DNA of 50,680 nt from NCBI RefSeq assembly GCF_000485595.1, contig NW_014578853.1, positions 1 through 50,680 on the forward strand, in the 5' to 3' direction. Origin of the DNA: Priapulus caudatus. Lineage: Eukaryota > Priapulida > Priapulimorpha > Priapulimorphida > Priapulidae. Made by a program: the position numbers and the translations under genes. Below, piece by piece: positions 33,361-45,152 of this stretch. The notes below the pieces were generated by a model, which made no database searches, was not told the origin of the DNA, and was given only the letters and a program-made list of their open reading frames with translations. How positions within the stretch are numbered: the stretch's first letter is position 1; each line of letters starts with the position of its first letter.

Positions 33361-33948
33361 GATACTGCTGATACTGATAACTGATATGGAGCACAACCCT
33401 CTCTATAGCTACCCAAGTAGTTAGTGGTACACACGGATGCAGTAAGCTGACTTTATTATTATATTATTATTATTATTGTTCATTATTCATTATCATTATT
33501 ATTAATTATTGATCACGACTCTAACGCTTACCACAGTAACACTTACACAAAAGCAAAAGCCAGCAACACAAACTATTCCCTGTTTGCTCAAATAAACATC
33601 ACAATAAACACGCATAACACTCACACAATCTCGACTTCCAGTTTGCCGCAGCACTTTGATTATTATTATTGTTTATTAATATTATTAATATATTATTAAT
33701 TATTACTACCATGGGCAGGAGGGGTTTAGACAGTGTTAACACACGTAAAGGGGGCCGCGGACACAATAGTAATATGTATATACAGCAACCGTTCCGCTAG
33801 CTAACGGAGGCAAGGGAACACCACTGATCTCTATAATATAATAGAGATATTATATTATAGAGATCAGTGGGGAACACACGCTGCATCGTGCTGCCCTCTG
33901 GTGTGGAGATATCTGCGCGCGGCTGAACGTATTGTGGGTGTGAGACTA

Positions 33949-34556
33949 AAGCCTCGGTCACAACGAGCCCACAACGCATTTGTGCCACGACATGACAGAA
34001 AATTTGGGCAAATCGTGGGTCATCGGGGTCGTCGCAGACAGTCCTACTAAATTTTGAGCATCGTGGCATCGACTTGCCGCGTGAGGCAAAATTGAACGTG
34101 CACCTTTTTTGTTCCACGATTTTTGTGTGGTTACTATGTCTTCTGGTTGTCGTGAGTCCTGTCTACGACAGTCTTGCGACTGTCGTGCGATAATTACGTC
34201 GTTTATATAGGGAGACGGACGCGCGAGCGTCCCACGAGTGTTGTGCTACAGTCGCACGACTGTAGCACGCGCATCCCACGAGTGAACCACCACGACCTGT
34301 TCACGTGAAAACAGCCCCCCCCCCCGACAATGCCCGACAACTCACGACTGTCGCACGACTGACTTGCGACACACCCCGACATACCACGACATATCTTTTT
34401 TTCTGTCGCGTCCCCATCGCCAAACCATCTTTAAATGTGTCGTAGCCCTGTGACCACTCGAAATACATTTCGGGCATGTTGCAAGAGCTGGCCACGACAA
34501 ATATTTTATGGGTCTACCACAACAAAATTTCGAACGATCTGTTGTGACCCGGGCTT
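33949..34556. mobile_element. About 608-bp MITE with AAGCC-GGTCACAAC ends, version 1
   Basis: Left end aagcctcggtcacaac; inverted right end aagcccgggtcacaac. ACTA-like bases flank both ends (gagacta and taacta). The interior is rich in cacgac/gtcgtg words and hairpins, for example gctacagtcgcacgactgtagc. No coding capacity. Also present in version 2 (42897-43516). Confidence 0.68.
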
Positions 34557-34569
34557 AACTAGTTGATGC

Positions 34570-34875
34570 TAGGGTGCGTGTGTATGTATGTATCACAGTC
34601 TGTATGTATGTAATGTATGTATGTAATGTATGTATGTAATGTTATGTATGTTATGTATGTGCGCGTGCGCGTGCGTGTATGTACAGTGTATGTATGTACA
34701 TACATACGTACGTACTCGTACGTGCGCGTGTACGTATGTACGTTATGCACGTATGTATGTATGTACTTACGTACGTACGTACGTATGTATGTATGTATGT
34801 ATGTATGTATGTATGTATGTATGTATGTATGTATGTATGTATGTATGTATGTATGTATGTATGTATGTATGTGAA
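34570..34875. repeat. (TGTA)n microsatellite, version 1
   Basis: Long TGTA/TACG tetranucleotide tract with acgt-rich patches, followed by (GA)n to about 35175. Codes MYVCMYVC frames by repetition only. Confidence 0.93.
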
Positions 34876-34998
34876 ATAGAAAGATAAAGATAAAGAGAGA
34901 GTGAAAAATTGAAAGATAGATTGTGTGTGTGTGAGGGAGGGAGAGAGAAAAAGAGAGCGCGAAAGAAAGAAAGAGCGAGAGAGCGAGAAGGAGAGAGC

Positions 34999-35029
<31 letters not shown>

Positions 35030-35042
35030 AAGAGAAAGAGAA

Positions 35043-35094
<52 letters not shown>

Positions 35095-35304
35095 CAGCGA
35101 GAGAGAGAGCGAAAGAGAGAGAGAAAGAGAGATAGAGATAGAGAGAGAGTGAGAGAAAGAGAGAGAGGAGAACGCGGCGAGAACGCGCATGCATGCATGA
35201 GTGTGCGTGCGTGCATGCGTGCATGCGTGCGTGTGCGTGTAACTGAGATGTGTAAACATGGCAAGTTGTATCTGTAACGTGAGAAGGCGACACGGGGGGA
35301 GGGG

Positions 35305-35319
35305 GTAATCGGGGGAGGG

Positions 35320-35360
<41 letters not shown>

Positions 35361-35965
35361 CGTGGTGTGCGTGTGTGTGGTGTGTGTGGGTGTGTGGTGC
35401 GTGCGTGCGTGCGTTTGTGCGTGCGTGCGTTTGTGGCGTAGCGAAGAGAGAGAGAGGTGTGTGGTGCTGTGATATTGTAATATGTCGGGCAGGCTGACAT
35501 ATTTATAACGCGTAAACATACAGAGACGAGAGCGCTTGCCGCACACACACACGCCACACACCACGCACAACACCACACACACACAACACACACACACACA
35601 CCACACACACACACACACAACACACACACACCCACACGCACTACACACGTCAACCACACACACACACACACACACACACAACACACACACACACAGCACA
35701 CACACACACCACCACACACACCCAACGCACTACAACACGCCTCAACCACACACCGCACACGACCCACACACACACAACACGCACACACCCACACACACGC
35801 ACACACGCACACCGAACAGCACACACACACACAACACACGCGCGCACACACAATCGCACTACACACGCACACAACCGCAACACACACACACAACCACCAC
35901 ACACACACACACACACATGCACGCACGCACACACGCACGCACGCACGCACGCACGCACGCGCAGC
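35305..35965. repeat. (GT)n and (AC)n tracts, version 1
   Basis: (GT)n-rich at about 35320-35430 and (AC)n-rich at 35540-35960, separated by about 100 bp of ordinary sequence. The inverted dinucleotide tracts give long Val/Cys or Thr/His frames that are not genes. Confidence 0.93.
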
Positions 35966-35997
35966 CCACAACAACACACTGACTACTTACCATTGAA

Positions 35998-36022
35998 NNN
36001 NNNNNNNNNNNNNNNNNNNNNN
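35998..36022. other. Assembly gap of 25 N
   Basis: Exactly 25 N between the end of version 1 (AC repeat plus splice donor) and the start of version 2 (GA tract). The sequence before and after is not adjacent in biology: it jumps back to the start of the same locus. Confidence 0.99.
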
Positions 36023-36195
36023 GGGGGGAAAGAGAGAGCGACAGTGCAGAGAGAGAAGAAAGAGAGAGAGGGCGCAGAATGAGAGAGAGAGCGAGAGAGA
36101 GAAGAGGAGGAGATAGATAAAGAGAGAAGGAGAGTGGAGTGAGAAAGAAACGAGTATATATATATATATATATATATATAGAGAAGAGAGCAGAG

Positions 36196-36245
<50 letters not shown>

Positions 36246-37290
36246 CGCCCAGCTGGAGAGCAGAGATGATGAGAGCAGAGAAAGAGAGAGTCAGAGAGAG
36301 CAACAGAGAGAGAAAGAGGGGGAGAAAGAGAAGAGGAGAGAGAGAGAGCTGCGCTTACGCCGCGCGGAGCAGGAGAAAGAGAGAGAGACAGTAAGAAAGA
36401 AGAAAGAGAGAAATATAGAATATCAGATAGATAATAGAGAGAGAGAGAGAGAGCAGAGAGAGCAGATGAGAGAGAAACAGTGCAGAAAGCAAGGGAAAGC
36501 CAGAGAGAGAGAATTGGACGGCAAGAGAGGAGAGAGAGAGATTAGAGGAAGAGAGGGAGTTATAGCACAGGCTTAGCCACATACTTGAGGTCGTGAAGTT
36601 AAGACAAGACGATCACTTAGTGAAAGATGTTGCATAAAGTAAAAAACCAAGTGCCAGAGAGCGACACAAAACTAAAAGAGGAGCCACCAAAGGGAAACCG
36701 AGTGGCATTAGAGAGAGACAGAGCAAGGAAGAGAGAGAGAGAGATAGAGAGAGAAGAGAAGAGCGAGCAAGAAAAGCAGAGAGAGAAAGATAGATAGAGA
36801 GAGGAAAGCATAGGGAGAGTAAAAATTTAAAGCGAGATAGAGAGATAGAGAGACGAGAAAAAAAAACAGAGAGGCAATAGACGAGAGAGGAGTAGAAAGA
36901 TAGGGAGAGAGAGAAAGCACGAGAAAAAGGAAGAATTTTGCGAGAGACTGCGCCGCAGTGACAGAGCGAGACAAAATGGGAGGGATAGACAGAGTGTGTG
37001 CACTACGACACAGAAGGAGCACGACAGCAAACCGACCTTCACGGTACGCACAAACGACCTAAGGGCGCCGCCGCCTGCAACCGACAGCGCACAACAGGAT
37101 GGCCCACCGCGGCACGCGCCACTACACATAATGGCGCTGGCGATCGACTCTCGCTCCGATCGTCCGTCCTCATCCCCGAAACATCGTTCCCTCCCCCCCG
37201 CGCGTAGGTGGCGCCCCCTGCACGCCCCCGATCTCCTCTGGTTGGTCGCCCTCCTTCTCCGCTACGGGTGGCGCCGGCACCGGCACTCAC

Positions 37291-37601
37291 CCGCGCTGTC
37301 CGAGGAATCTGCGTTGATGCGCGGCGCTCTCCTTGCAGCGTGCATCGCGACGACGGACGCGCGCATCTCCTTCATGTAAAGCATGAACGCGTTTCAGCGG
37401 CTTCTTGATGTGGTTCTTCTCTTGAAGCGCTCGAAGGCCCTTGCTGAGCGGGGCGCTCCCCCGCCACCCCGCCCGCCACGCCCCCTGGTGGTGGTGGGTG
37501 GTGGTGCGCGGCCGGCGGCTTGCTGCCGACGACAGGCTGGACCTGGCTGGCTCGCCGCGGCGCTGGCCACCCGGTGACTCGTGCAGGAGCAGCGAGTCTC
37601 T
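37291..37601 (-). pseudogene. TCF/LEF: TCF HMG-1 exon, noisy version 2 (frameshifted)
   Basis: Aligns with 47903-48191 with a gtgagt donor kept. It is about 20 nt longer than the clean exon because of dispersed small insertions. Minus-strand fragments [19 protein letters not shown] show the HMG box shifting frame after PL. The same pattern, with different individual indels, is seen in version 1, so the errors are independent. Confidence 0.85.
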
Positions 37602-37973
37602 CTGAGGGGTCAGAGTCAAAGTGTCAGCGCGAAGTACGGACAGTACTGGTGAGGGAAGGGTGGTTCGTTGTGTGTGAGGGGGCGGATTCAGCATGGTTAT
37701 TCTATTGTTGTTATTGTATGTTATCTGTTATGCTGTTTTGTATTTTGATTCTCATGCCACCACCTATTTTCATTTTCGTATTGATCAGGATACCTTTACG
37801 CTATACGTTTTCGTACAAATCTACATTTTTCAATATTACCGTATCGTAACAATGATATTTTTCGTATTATTCTCAACTTCAACTTAACCAATATCTTATT
37901 ATACCATCGTTCGCATATAATATAGCGATATATATGCGTTGGGTGTGTGCATTATTATATACATAGATTATAC

Positions 37974-38004
<31 letters not shown>

Positions 38005-38385
38005 ATAATATATATATGACATAGAAAATATAGGCCGTGGCTACGTCGGCCCGGTACGCGACACCAAAGCTCCAGGCCTATATTCATTTTCTTAGGTAAA
38101 CCCAACATATTTTTGCAGTAAAAAAAATAAACAATGCGTTTTTTACAATAAATTACTTACCTCTAAGTATTTTATCAAAAAAAATTGTTTTTGTGTACCT
38201 TTTTGAAGCAGCAATAGTACCATGCGGTTGAAAATCAACGATTAGAAGAGCGGCGTGGCCTAATAAGTGCCGTGGATTTTGGGAATCTGCCGCTGAGCTT
38301 TGTAATGGATGACCGGGACGCGTAGCCGCTCGCGTATCGTATAATATATAATATTAAGTATATACATCACATGTGCGCATCGTAC

Positions 38386-38523
38386 CTATTGGTGATACCT
38401 GAGGATGGATTCTTGTTTTGGTCCGTGCGTGACGCATGCGCCTGGGTGGGCGATACCGCGGGTGGTGGGTGGTGCGGCGGCATCCGGCCGGTGCCCGGGC
38501 AGGCCAATGCCGTGCGGACTGTA
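38386..38523 (-). pseudogene. TCF/LEF: TCF linker exon (PGPKQE), noisy version 2
   Basis: Aligns with 48931-49062; GTAC donor present, acceptor side altered (gtactaaatac). Insertions differ from those in version 1. No intact frame crosses the whole exon. Confidence 0.78.
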
Positions 38524-38811
38524 CTAAATACAAAGCGAGCCAGCCTGTGACGATGCGGCCGCGGCGATCACGACGAAACGCCCAGCACCCGCGCTGAGAC
38601 ATCCAACCCACATGTCCGCACTTTTTTATGGAAAACTCCACGCACACTGACACCACCCTTAACCCACCGCCGAAAGAGGACACCCACCTAACCACAACCC
38701 ACTGACAAAGACCCCACCTACACCCTGAATTAAGTGAAGGCTCCGCCTAACCGTGCAGCGTCCGACTCACCCGTGGGGACAACGTCGGCGGACGGCAGTG
38801 GCGCCACCTAC

Positions 38812-38902
38812 CTTGGCCAATGTTCGCAGTATTTACATGAAGCGAGCCGGGGTACGCCGCCGCGGAAGCGTTGATGCCACGGGTACATCGACCGACGGAT
38901 TG
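38812..38902 (-). pseudogene. TCF/LEF: TCF linker exon (YPVAS-FRGAYPG), noisy version 2
   Basis: Aligns with 49343-49429 with gtaggt donor and tcttgcag acceptor. 91 nt instead of 87; frame broken by insertions near the start and in the FRGAYPG part. Confidence 0.73.
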
Positions 38903-38904
38903 CT

Positions 38905-39775
38905 GCAAGACACGAGACGTGAGGCGTAGACACGAGGACAGATGAGCATTGATATGATGACAATAGATATGAGACATGAGATATGAGAGCATGAGATAAA
39001 TGAGACATGAGACATTGAGCATTGAATAGATAGATACGGGATTGTGAGACATGAGACACGACCATAAGACGCATATGACTAAGACACGAGCGCGAGACAC
39101 AAGGCATGGATGTGAGATGTTCAGCCGATGGACTGAGATCGTGAAGACAGAGATGTGAGGACATGAGATGTGAGACATTGTGACGTGAGACACTGAGATG
39201 TGAGCAGTTAGACACGGGACGTGGACATGAGATGTGAGACATGATACATGGAGATGTGAGCCGTAGACACGCGGACGTGGAGACATGAGATGTGAGACAT
39301 GAGACATTGAGATGTGAGCCGTTTAGACACCGGACGTGAGACATGAGAATGTGAGACATGAAGACATGAGATGTGAGCCGTTAGACACGGGACGTGAAGA
39401 CATGAGATGTGAGACATTGAGACAATGAGATGTGAAGCGTAGACACGCGGACGTGAGACATGAGATGTGAGACATTGAGATGTGGACATGAGATGTGAAC
39501 ATGAGATGTGGAGACATGAGGATGTGAGAACATGAGACGTTAGACATGAGATGTGAGACACGAGATCGTGAGCCTGTTAGACCACGGGACGTGAGACATG
39601 AGATGTGAGATTGTGAGCACACAGATGTCGAGACATGAGACGAAAAAAAAAAAAAAAAGAGAAGAAACGATATGTGAGCCGTTAGCACGGGGACGTGAGA
39701 CATGAGATGTGAGATGCTTGAGTACATGAGAATGCTGAGACACGGAGATGTGATATTGTGAGATGTCAGATTGTG
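38905..39775. repeat. GAGACATGAGATGTGAG minisatellite, version 2
   Basis: Same array as 31380-32230 and 49438-50235, with its own insertion errors. Confidence 0.9.
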
Positions 39776-41029
39776 ATAATTTTTGTTTATATTGTTGGGT
39801 ATATGGATTTAATATTGTTAATTTGGAGTTTATATATTGTCATATATACATAATTGTTACAATGTGCTTTACATATTAACATGCAAATTTGAAACAATAT
39901 CAATTAATATTTTAAAACGTTTTTTAATTTTAACATAAAACTGGAACTCAAATCCTATGCATCGTTAGTATTTACTTGCGTTAGTTGGTTAGCCTAGTTA
40001 ATATTTTACTTGGCCTGCTTAATTAGTTAGTCGGAGAGTTAGCCAATAGTTAGTTTATGTAATTAGCATAATATTCAGTGGTTAGTTATGGCAACGCTAG
40101 TAAGGAGATTAGAGAATCGAACGTGATTCAACCGAAAAAAAGTTCTCGTCTCTCTCTCTCTCTCTCTGCTCTCTCTCTCTCTCTCTTCTCTCTCTCTGCA
40201 ATCCTCTCGATCTCTCTGTCTCTCTCTCTTTGCGCGCGCGACTGACGCAAAACGCAGGCAGCGACAATAGCGCGCGCACGGCAAACGCTGCGACGGTAAC
40301 CATGGCACGCGGAGGCCGGCGGCACCGCGGGAGCTCACGTGCGGAGGAGAGCGAGCGACAAGCGGACGATGACGATGACGATGACGACGGCGGTGGCGAC
40401 ATCAGCACGTATGTAGCCGCGTGGGTGTACGAGCGTGATGCCAGCAGCAGCAGCAGCAGACGCGGCGGCGGCGGCAGCGGCTGTAGCAGCATTCGTGGCT
40501 AGAAGACAGGCGGGCGGGCGGACGGGCGGCGTGGCGGCAAAAAACACACGGAAGGAGATTATTACAAGCAGGAGATTAACTAACGCTATAACAGCGCTAA
40601 CAGACCGGAAACATAATCAGTCAAATACCAGAGGTAGGGTATGGGGAGGGGGAGGTGAGAGAGATAGTAGAGAGGGCATGCGAGAGAAGGAGGAGAGAGA
40701 GAGTGAGAGAGAGGAAGAGAAGGATGGGTGAGAAGGCGAGAGAGAGAGGAAGGAGGGAGGGAGGTGGGAGAGAGGGAGGGATGGAGAGAAGGGGGAAGAG
40801 TAGGGGGAGAGGAATGGAGGGAGGGAGGGCACCGGAGGGGGGAGGCGGAGGGAAGGGCATGGGAGGGGGGAGGGAGGGGGAGGGGGCGTGGGTAGAGTGG
40901 CAATCGGACAACACTGATATGTGATACTGATAACTGATATGGAGCACAAACCTCTCATATAGCTACCAGTATGTTAGTGGTACTACGGATGCAGTAAGCT
41001 GACTTTTATTATTATTATTATTATTATTA

Positions 41030-41063
<34 letters not shown>

Positions 41064-41390
41064 CACGACTCTACCGCTTACCACATAACACTTACACAAA
41101 ACAAAAGACCAGCCAACACAAACCTATTCCCTGCTTGCTCAAATAAACATCGAACAATAAACACGCATAACAACTCACACAATCTCGACTTCCAGTTTCC
41201 GCAGCACTTTGATTAATTTTATTGTTTATTATGTATTAATATTATTATTATTATTACTACTGGGCAGGCAGGGGTTTTAGACAGTGTTAACACACGTAAA
41301 GGGGGCCGCGGACACATAGCTATAATTGTATATACAGCACCGTCTCCGCTAGCTAAGGGAGGCAAGGGCAACACCACTGATCTCATATAA

Positions 41391-42784
41391 ATACAAGTGC
41401 CGCATAGCGACAGCGCATCATCTAACGTCTACTGCGGTGACTCTGTGGTGGATGGTGGGATTCTAGTAAACCCTGTTAGTCCCAAAATGTGTTCAACATA
41501 CACGCCGAAATAGTGGAATGCACAGGAGATGGTATCAGGAACCTTTTCAAAAGATATGTTTCGTTTGGGATTCGTATTGAAAGTTGCACGCAGTATGGGC
41601 ATTACGTTTAAAGTGTCTTCAGAGTAAAAGATGGAAACTCCCGTCATTCGTAGTAGCAACAATATTGCAAGACAGATTAGGTAAGCACTCATCATTTACC
41701 TACGCAAAGCTACATGGCTGAATAGAGAGTGCTTGCCACCTGCAACAAATTAACGCAGGCAAAACTGCCCCAAAACATGGCACTCATTGCACTTGGCTAG
41801 CAGCACTTGCACAGTGGCAGTGGCATGCGCTTACATGTAACATACTGACACAGACGAAATGCCATATAAATTATACGATTAAGGAGCAATAAACCTCTTT
41901 AACCAGATTTAGCCTTTGTGAAATTTCACTTGTGACATTGTAGCCTCAATACACATCCAGGCATGTATAGATTCTGACTAGCAAACCCGGCAGTCAAATT
42001 ATCTTTCTAAACAGACAGTCAACAAATCGCATGTTTAACCCTCCTCTTTGAGTAGGTGGAGGGGGAGGGGTAGGCGGCGAGGGGTGGATGAGAGTGTGGG
42101 GGGAGGGTGGTGGGGGAGGGAGCAAAGGGGGAGGGTGCGGGGGAGCGTGATTCTACTAGCAAAGCAGTTTCAGTCCTTTTGTTCGACAGTGAACAAATCC
42201 ATGTTTAACCTCCTCTTGAGCGCGTCAAAAGGTTATCCGACACTTACTCTTCGCATGGTCAGCAGAAGGACATTTCATGGTCCTTTCAATAAAGTCCATT
42301 AGAAAATGCTAGGTCACCGCTGCAAACAAAAAAGTTTTCCTCGCTCCGTCAGACCATTCCTCAAGAAAATGTCTAAAAATCTCCCTGTGCCCATCTGACC
42401 TTTGACCTGTGAGCTTCAATTTCGGCACAGTGATGGCTTTTCCTACCATGATGCTATACACCGACTATCACAAGCCTACGGTGGAGCCGCTTTAGATTTG
42501 TGCCGAATTCTGCATTTCCATCCCTATACCTTAAGTTAAGGACCGTGAATGTCTCCCCTTCTTTTTACACCTCTATGACCTTTGACCTTTGACCCCCAGC
42601 TTCGGGGACATCCAACTCGTTTTGACGATCCCCCGACGTGCCGAATTATCTGACCGTACGTCGAGCGGTTAAGATTTTGTGCCAACTGCTTGACGCCCCG
42701 GACGCCGGACGAATCGGACGATCGGGACGATCGGACGACGATCAACGATTCTACAAGCTGCATCTGACTATGTCAGATGAGCTA
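41391..42784. mobile_element. 1.4-kb dispersed element, copy 2, present in version 2 only
   Basis: Inserted between gatctcatataa and aatagagaatattat; version 1 has these joined (33830-33860). It starts acaagtgccgcatagcgaca. It ends with a perfect 7-bp hairpin ATCTGAC-TAT-GTCAGAT (42762-42778) followed by GAGCTAA. A 3' hairpin then a CTRR-like end with no obvious target duplication is reminiscent of Helitrons, but the left end and size do not prove it. The minus strand carries an 88-codon frame. Confidence 0.6.
41429..41695 (-). CDS. Hypothetical 88-aa ORF with signal-peptide-like start, in the dispersed element
   Basis: ATG-ATG at 41695 gives MMSAYLICLAILLLLRMTGV, a hydrophobic stretch like a signal peptide or membrane anchor, then SIFYSEDTLNVMPILRATFN, with one Cys and one FHYFGVYVEH segment, ending at TAG. 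The frame is intact in a noisy region. It may be a captured gene fragment or chance. It is not recognised as any family. Confidence 0.28.
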   Translation of the reverse strand: MMSAYLICLAILLLLRMTGVSIFYSEDTLNVMPILRATFNTNPKRNISFEKVPDTISCAFHYFGVYVEHILGLTGFTRIPPSTTESPQ

Positions 42785-42896
42785 ATAATAGAGAATATTA
42801 TATTATAGAGTCAGTGGGAACACACGCCTGCATCGTGCTGCCCTCTGGTGTGGAGATATCTGCGCGCGGCTGAACGTATTGTGGGTGTTGAGACTA

Positions 42897-43516
42897 AAGC
42901 CTCGGTCACAACGAGCCCACCAACGCATTTGTGCCACGACATGACAGAAAATTTGGGCAAATCGTGCGGTCATCGGGGTCGTCGCAGACAGTCCTACTAA
43001 ATTTTGAGCATCGTGGCATCGACTTGCCGTCGTGAGGCAAAATTGCAACGTGCACCTTTTTTGTTCCACGATTTTTGTGTGGTTATCTATGTCTTCTGGT
43101 TGTCGTGAGTCTGTCCTACGACAGTCTTGCGACTGTCGTGCGATTTAATACGTCGTTATATAGGGAGACGGACGCGCGAGCGTCCCACGAGTGTTGTTGC
43201 TACAGTCGCACGACTGTAGCACGCGCATCCCACGAGTGAACCACCACGACCTGTTCACGTGAAAAACGGCCCCCCCCCACCACCGACAATGCGCCGACAA
43301 CTCACGACTGTCGCACGACTGACTTGCCGACACACCCACGACATAACCACGACATATCTTTTTTTTCTGTCGCGTCCCCATCGCCAAACCATCTTTTATG
43401 TGTCGTAGCCCTTGTGACCACTCGAAATACATTTTCGGGCATGGTGCAAGAGCTGGCCACGACAAATATTTTATGGTCTACCAAACAAAATTTCGAACGA
43501 TCTGTTGTGACCGGCT
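42897..43516. mobile_element. MITE with AAGCC-GGTCACAAC ends, version 2
   Basis: Collinear with 33949-34556. The right end is shortened (gttgtgaccggctaact), probably through deletions in the read. Confidence 0.65.
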
Positions 43517-43539
43517 AACTAGTTGATGCTAGGGTGCGT

Positions 43540-43747
43540 GTGTATGTATGTATCACAGTCTGTATGTATGTATGTATGTATGTATGTATGTTATGTATGT
43601 TATGTATGTTATGTATTGCGCGTGCGCGTGCGTGTATGTACAGTGTATGTATGTACATACATACGTACGTACGTACGTACGTGCGCGTGTACGTATGTAC
43701 GTATGCACGTATGTTATGTATGTATCTTACGTACGTACGTACGTATG

Positions 43748-43808
<61 letters not shown>

Positions 43809-43840
43809 TGTATGTATGGTATGTATGTATGTATGTGTGA
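43540..43840. repeat. (TGTA)n microsatellite, version 2
   Basis: Counterpart of 34570-34875; followed by (GA)n to about 44150, and by (GT)n and (AC)n tracts up to 44945. Confidence 0.92.
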
Positions 43841-43959
43841 AATAGAAAGTAAAGATAAAGAGAGAGTGAAAAATTGAAATATAGTTGTGTGTGTGTGAGG
43901 CGAGGAGAGAGAAAAAGAGAGCGCGAAAGAAAGAAAGAGCGAGAGAGCGAGAAGGAGAG

Positions 43960-43999
<40 letters not shown>

Positions 44000-44569
44000 G
44001 AGAAAGAGAGAGAGAGAGAGACGGAGAGAGAGATGAGGGAGGAGAGAGACGAGGAGAGAGAGTGACAGCGAGAGAGAGAGCGAAAGAGAGAGAGAAAGCA
44101 GAGATAGAGATAGGAGAGAGTGAGAGAAAGAGAGAGAGGAGAAACGCGGCGAGAAACGCGCATGCATGCATGAGTGTGCGTGCGTGCATGCGTGCAATGC
44201 GTGCGTGTGCGCTGTAACTGAGATGTGTAAACATGGCAAGTTGTATTCTGTAACGTTGAGAAGGCGACACGGGGGAGGGGGTAATCGGGGGAGGGCGTGT
44301 GTGTATGTGTGTGTGCTTGTGTGTGTCGTGCGTGCGTGTGTGCGTTGTGTGTGTGTGTGTGTGGGGTGTGTGAGTTGCGTGCGTGCGTGCGTTTGTGCGT
44401 GCGTGCGTTTGTGGCGTAGCGAAAGAGAGAGAGGTGTGTGGTGCTGTGATATTGTAATATGTCGGGCAGGCTGACATATTTATAACCGTAACATACAGAG
44501 ACGAGAGCGCTTGCCGCACACACACACGCACACACGCACGCACACACACACACACCACACACACACACA

Positions 44570-44609
<40 letters not shown>

Positions 44610-44639
44610 ACACGCACTACACACGCTCAACCACACACA

Positions 44640-44677
<38 letters not shown>

Positions 44678-44857
44678 CACAACAACACACACACCCACAC
44701 GCACTACACACGCCTCAACCACACACGCACACGCCACACACACTACACACGCACACACACACACACAGCGCACTACACACGCACCACAACACGACACACA
44801 CACACACACACGCGCGCACACACAATCGCACTACACACGCACACCACACGCACACAC

Positions 44858-44891
<34 letters not shown>

Positions 44892-44905
44892 CACGCACGC
44901 ACACA

Positions 44906-44937
<32 letters not shown>

Positions 44938-44957
44938 CACCACACACTGATACTTAC

Positions 44958-45035
44958 CATTTGCATCTGTGAGAACGCGGTCCGGGTACATGTATTGGCT
45001 AGGTGGGGGCAGGTGGTACATCGGGCGTGCCAGAC
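44958..45035 (-). CDS. Putative upstream TCF/LEF coding exon (ARPMYHLPPPSQYMYPDRVL)
   Basis: A 78-nt open segment between a good acceptor (ccgcttacag) and a consensus donor (gtaagt). Read in phase 1 it gives LARPMYHLPPPSQYMYPDRV and LTDAN, an extended Pro/Tyr-rich stretch typical of the TCF region upstream of the HMG box. The other two frames are less protein-like (one contains a stop). It begins and ends in phase 1, so it cannot splice directly to the 49343 exon, which needs a phase-2 donor; another exon would have to lie between. It lies just past the right end of version 2 and the start of the exon is also visible at the end of version 1 next to the N gap. I infer a TCF exon from its position and composition only. 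Confidence 0.38.
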
Positions 45036-45114
45036 CTGTAAGCGGTGAGAAGTAGTCTACCTCTTAATTATAGCGTAGTGTTCATCGCTGCAGCGGCGCG
45101 CGGAGAATGCGCGT

Positions 45115-45152
<38 letters not shown>

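Larger units (their letters stand above)
28575..35997. repeat. Triplicated segment, version 1 (noisy, truncated at N gap)
   Basis: Runs in the same order as version 2: GA tract, gaagttaagacaagacgatc, HMG-1 exon, AT-rich intron, PGPKQE exon, YPVAS exon, gagacatgagatgtgag array, CT and GC-rich part, GA-rich part, poly-ATT, MITE, (TGTA)n, GA, (AC)n, and finally the start of the 44958 exon (acttaccatt). Many single-base insertions relative to version 3. It ends at the Ns. Confidence 0.88.
36023..45035. repeat. Triplicated segment, version 2 (noisy, with an extra 1.4-kb element)
   Basis: Collinear with version 1 from the GA tract to the (AC)n, then continues through the 44958 exon into sequence absent from version 1. 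It differs from version 1 by its own set of small insertions and by the element at 41391-42784. Confidence 0.88.

Noticed and set aside
34559-35977. 472-codon minus-strand frame
   Set aside because: Runs through (AC)n, (GA)n and (TGTA)n tracts; no real protein composition.
28575-45035. Three TCF paralogues or pseudogene copies by tandem duplication
   Set aside because: Differences are insertion-type noise, introns and repeats match too, a 25-N gap separates versions, and the clean copy explains both; artefact is more likely.
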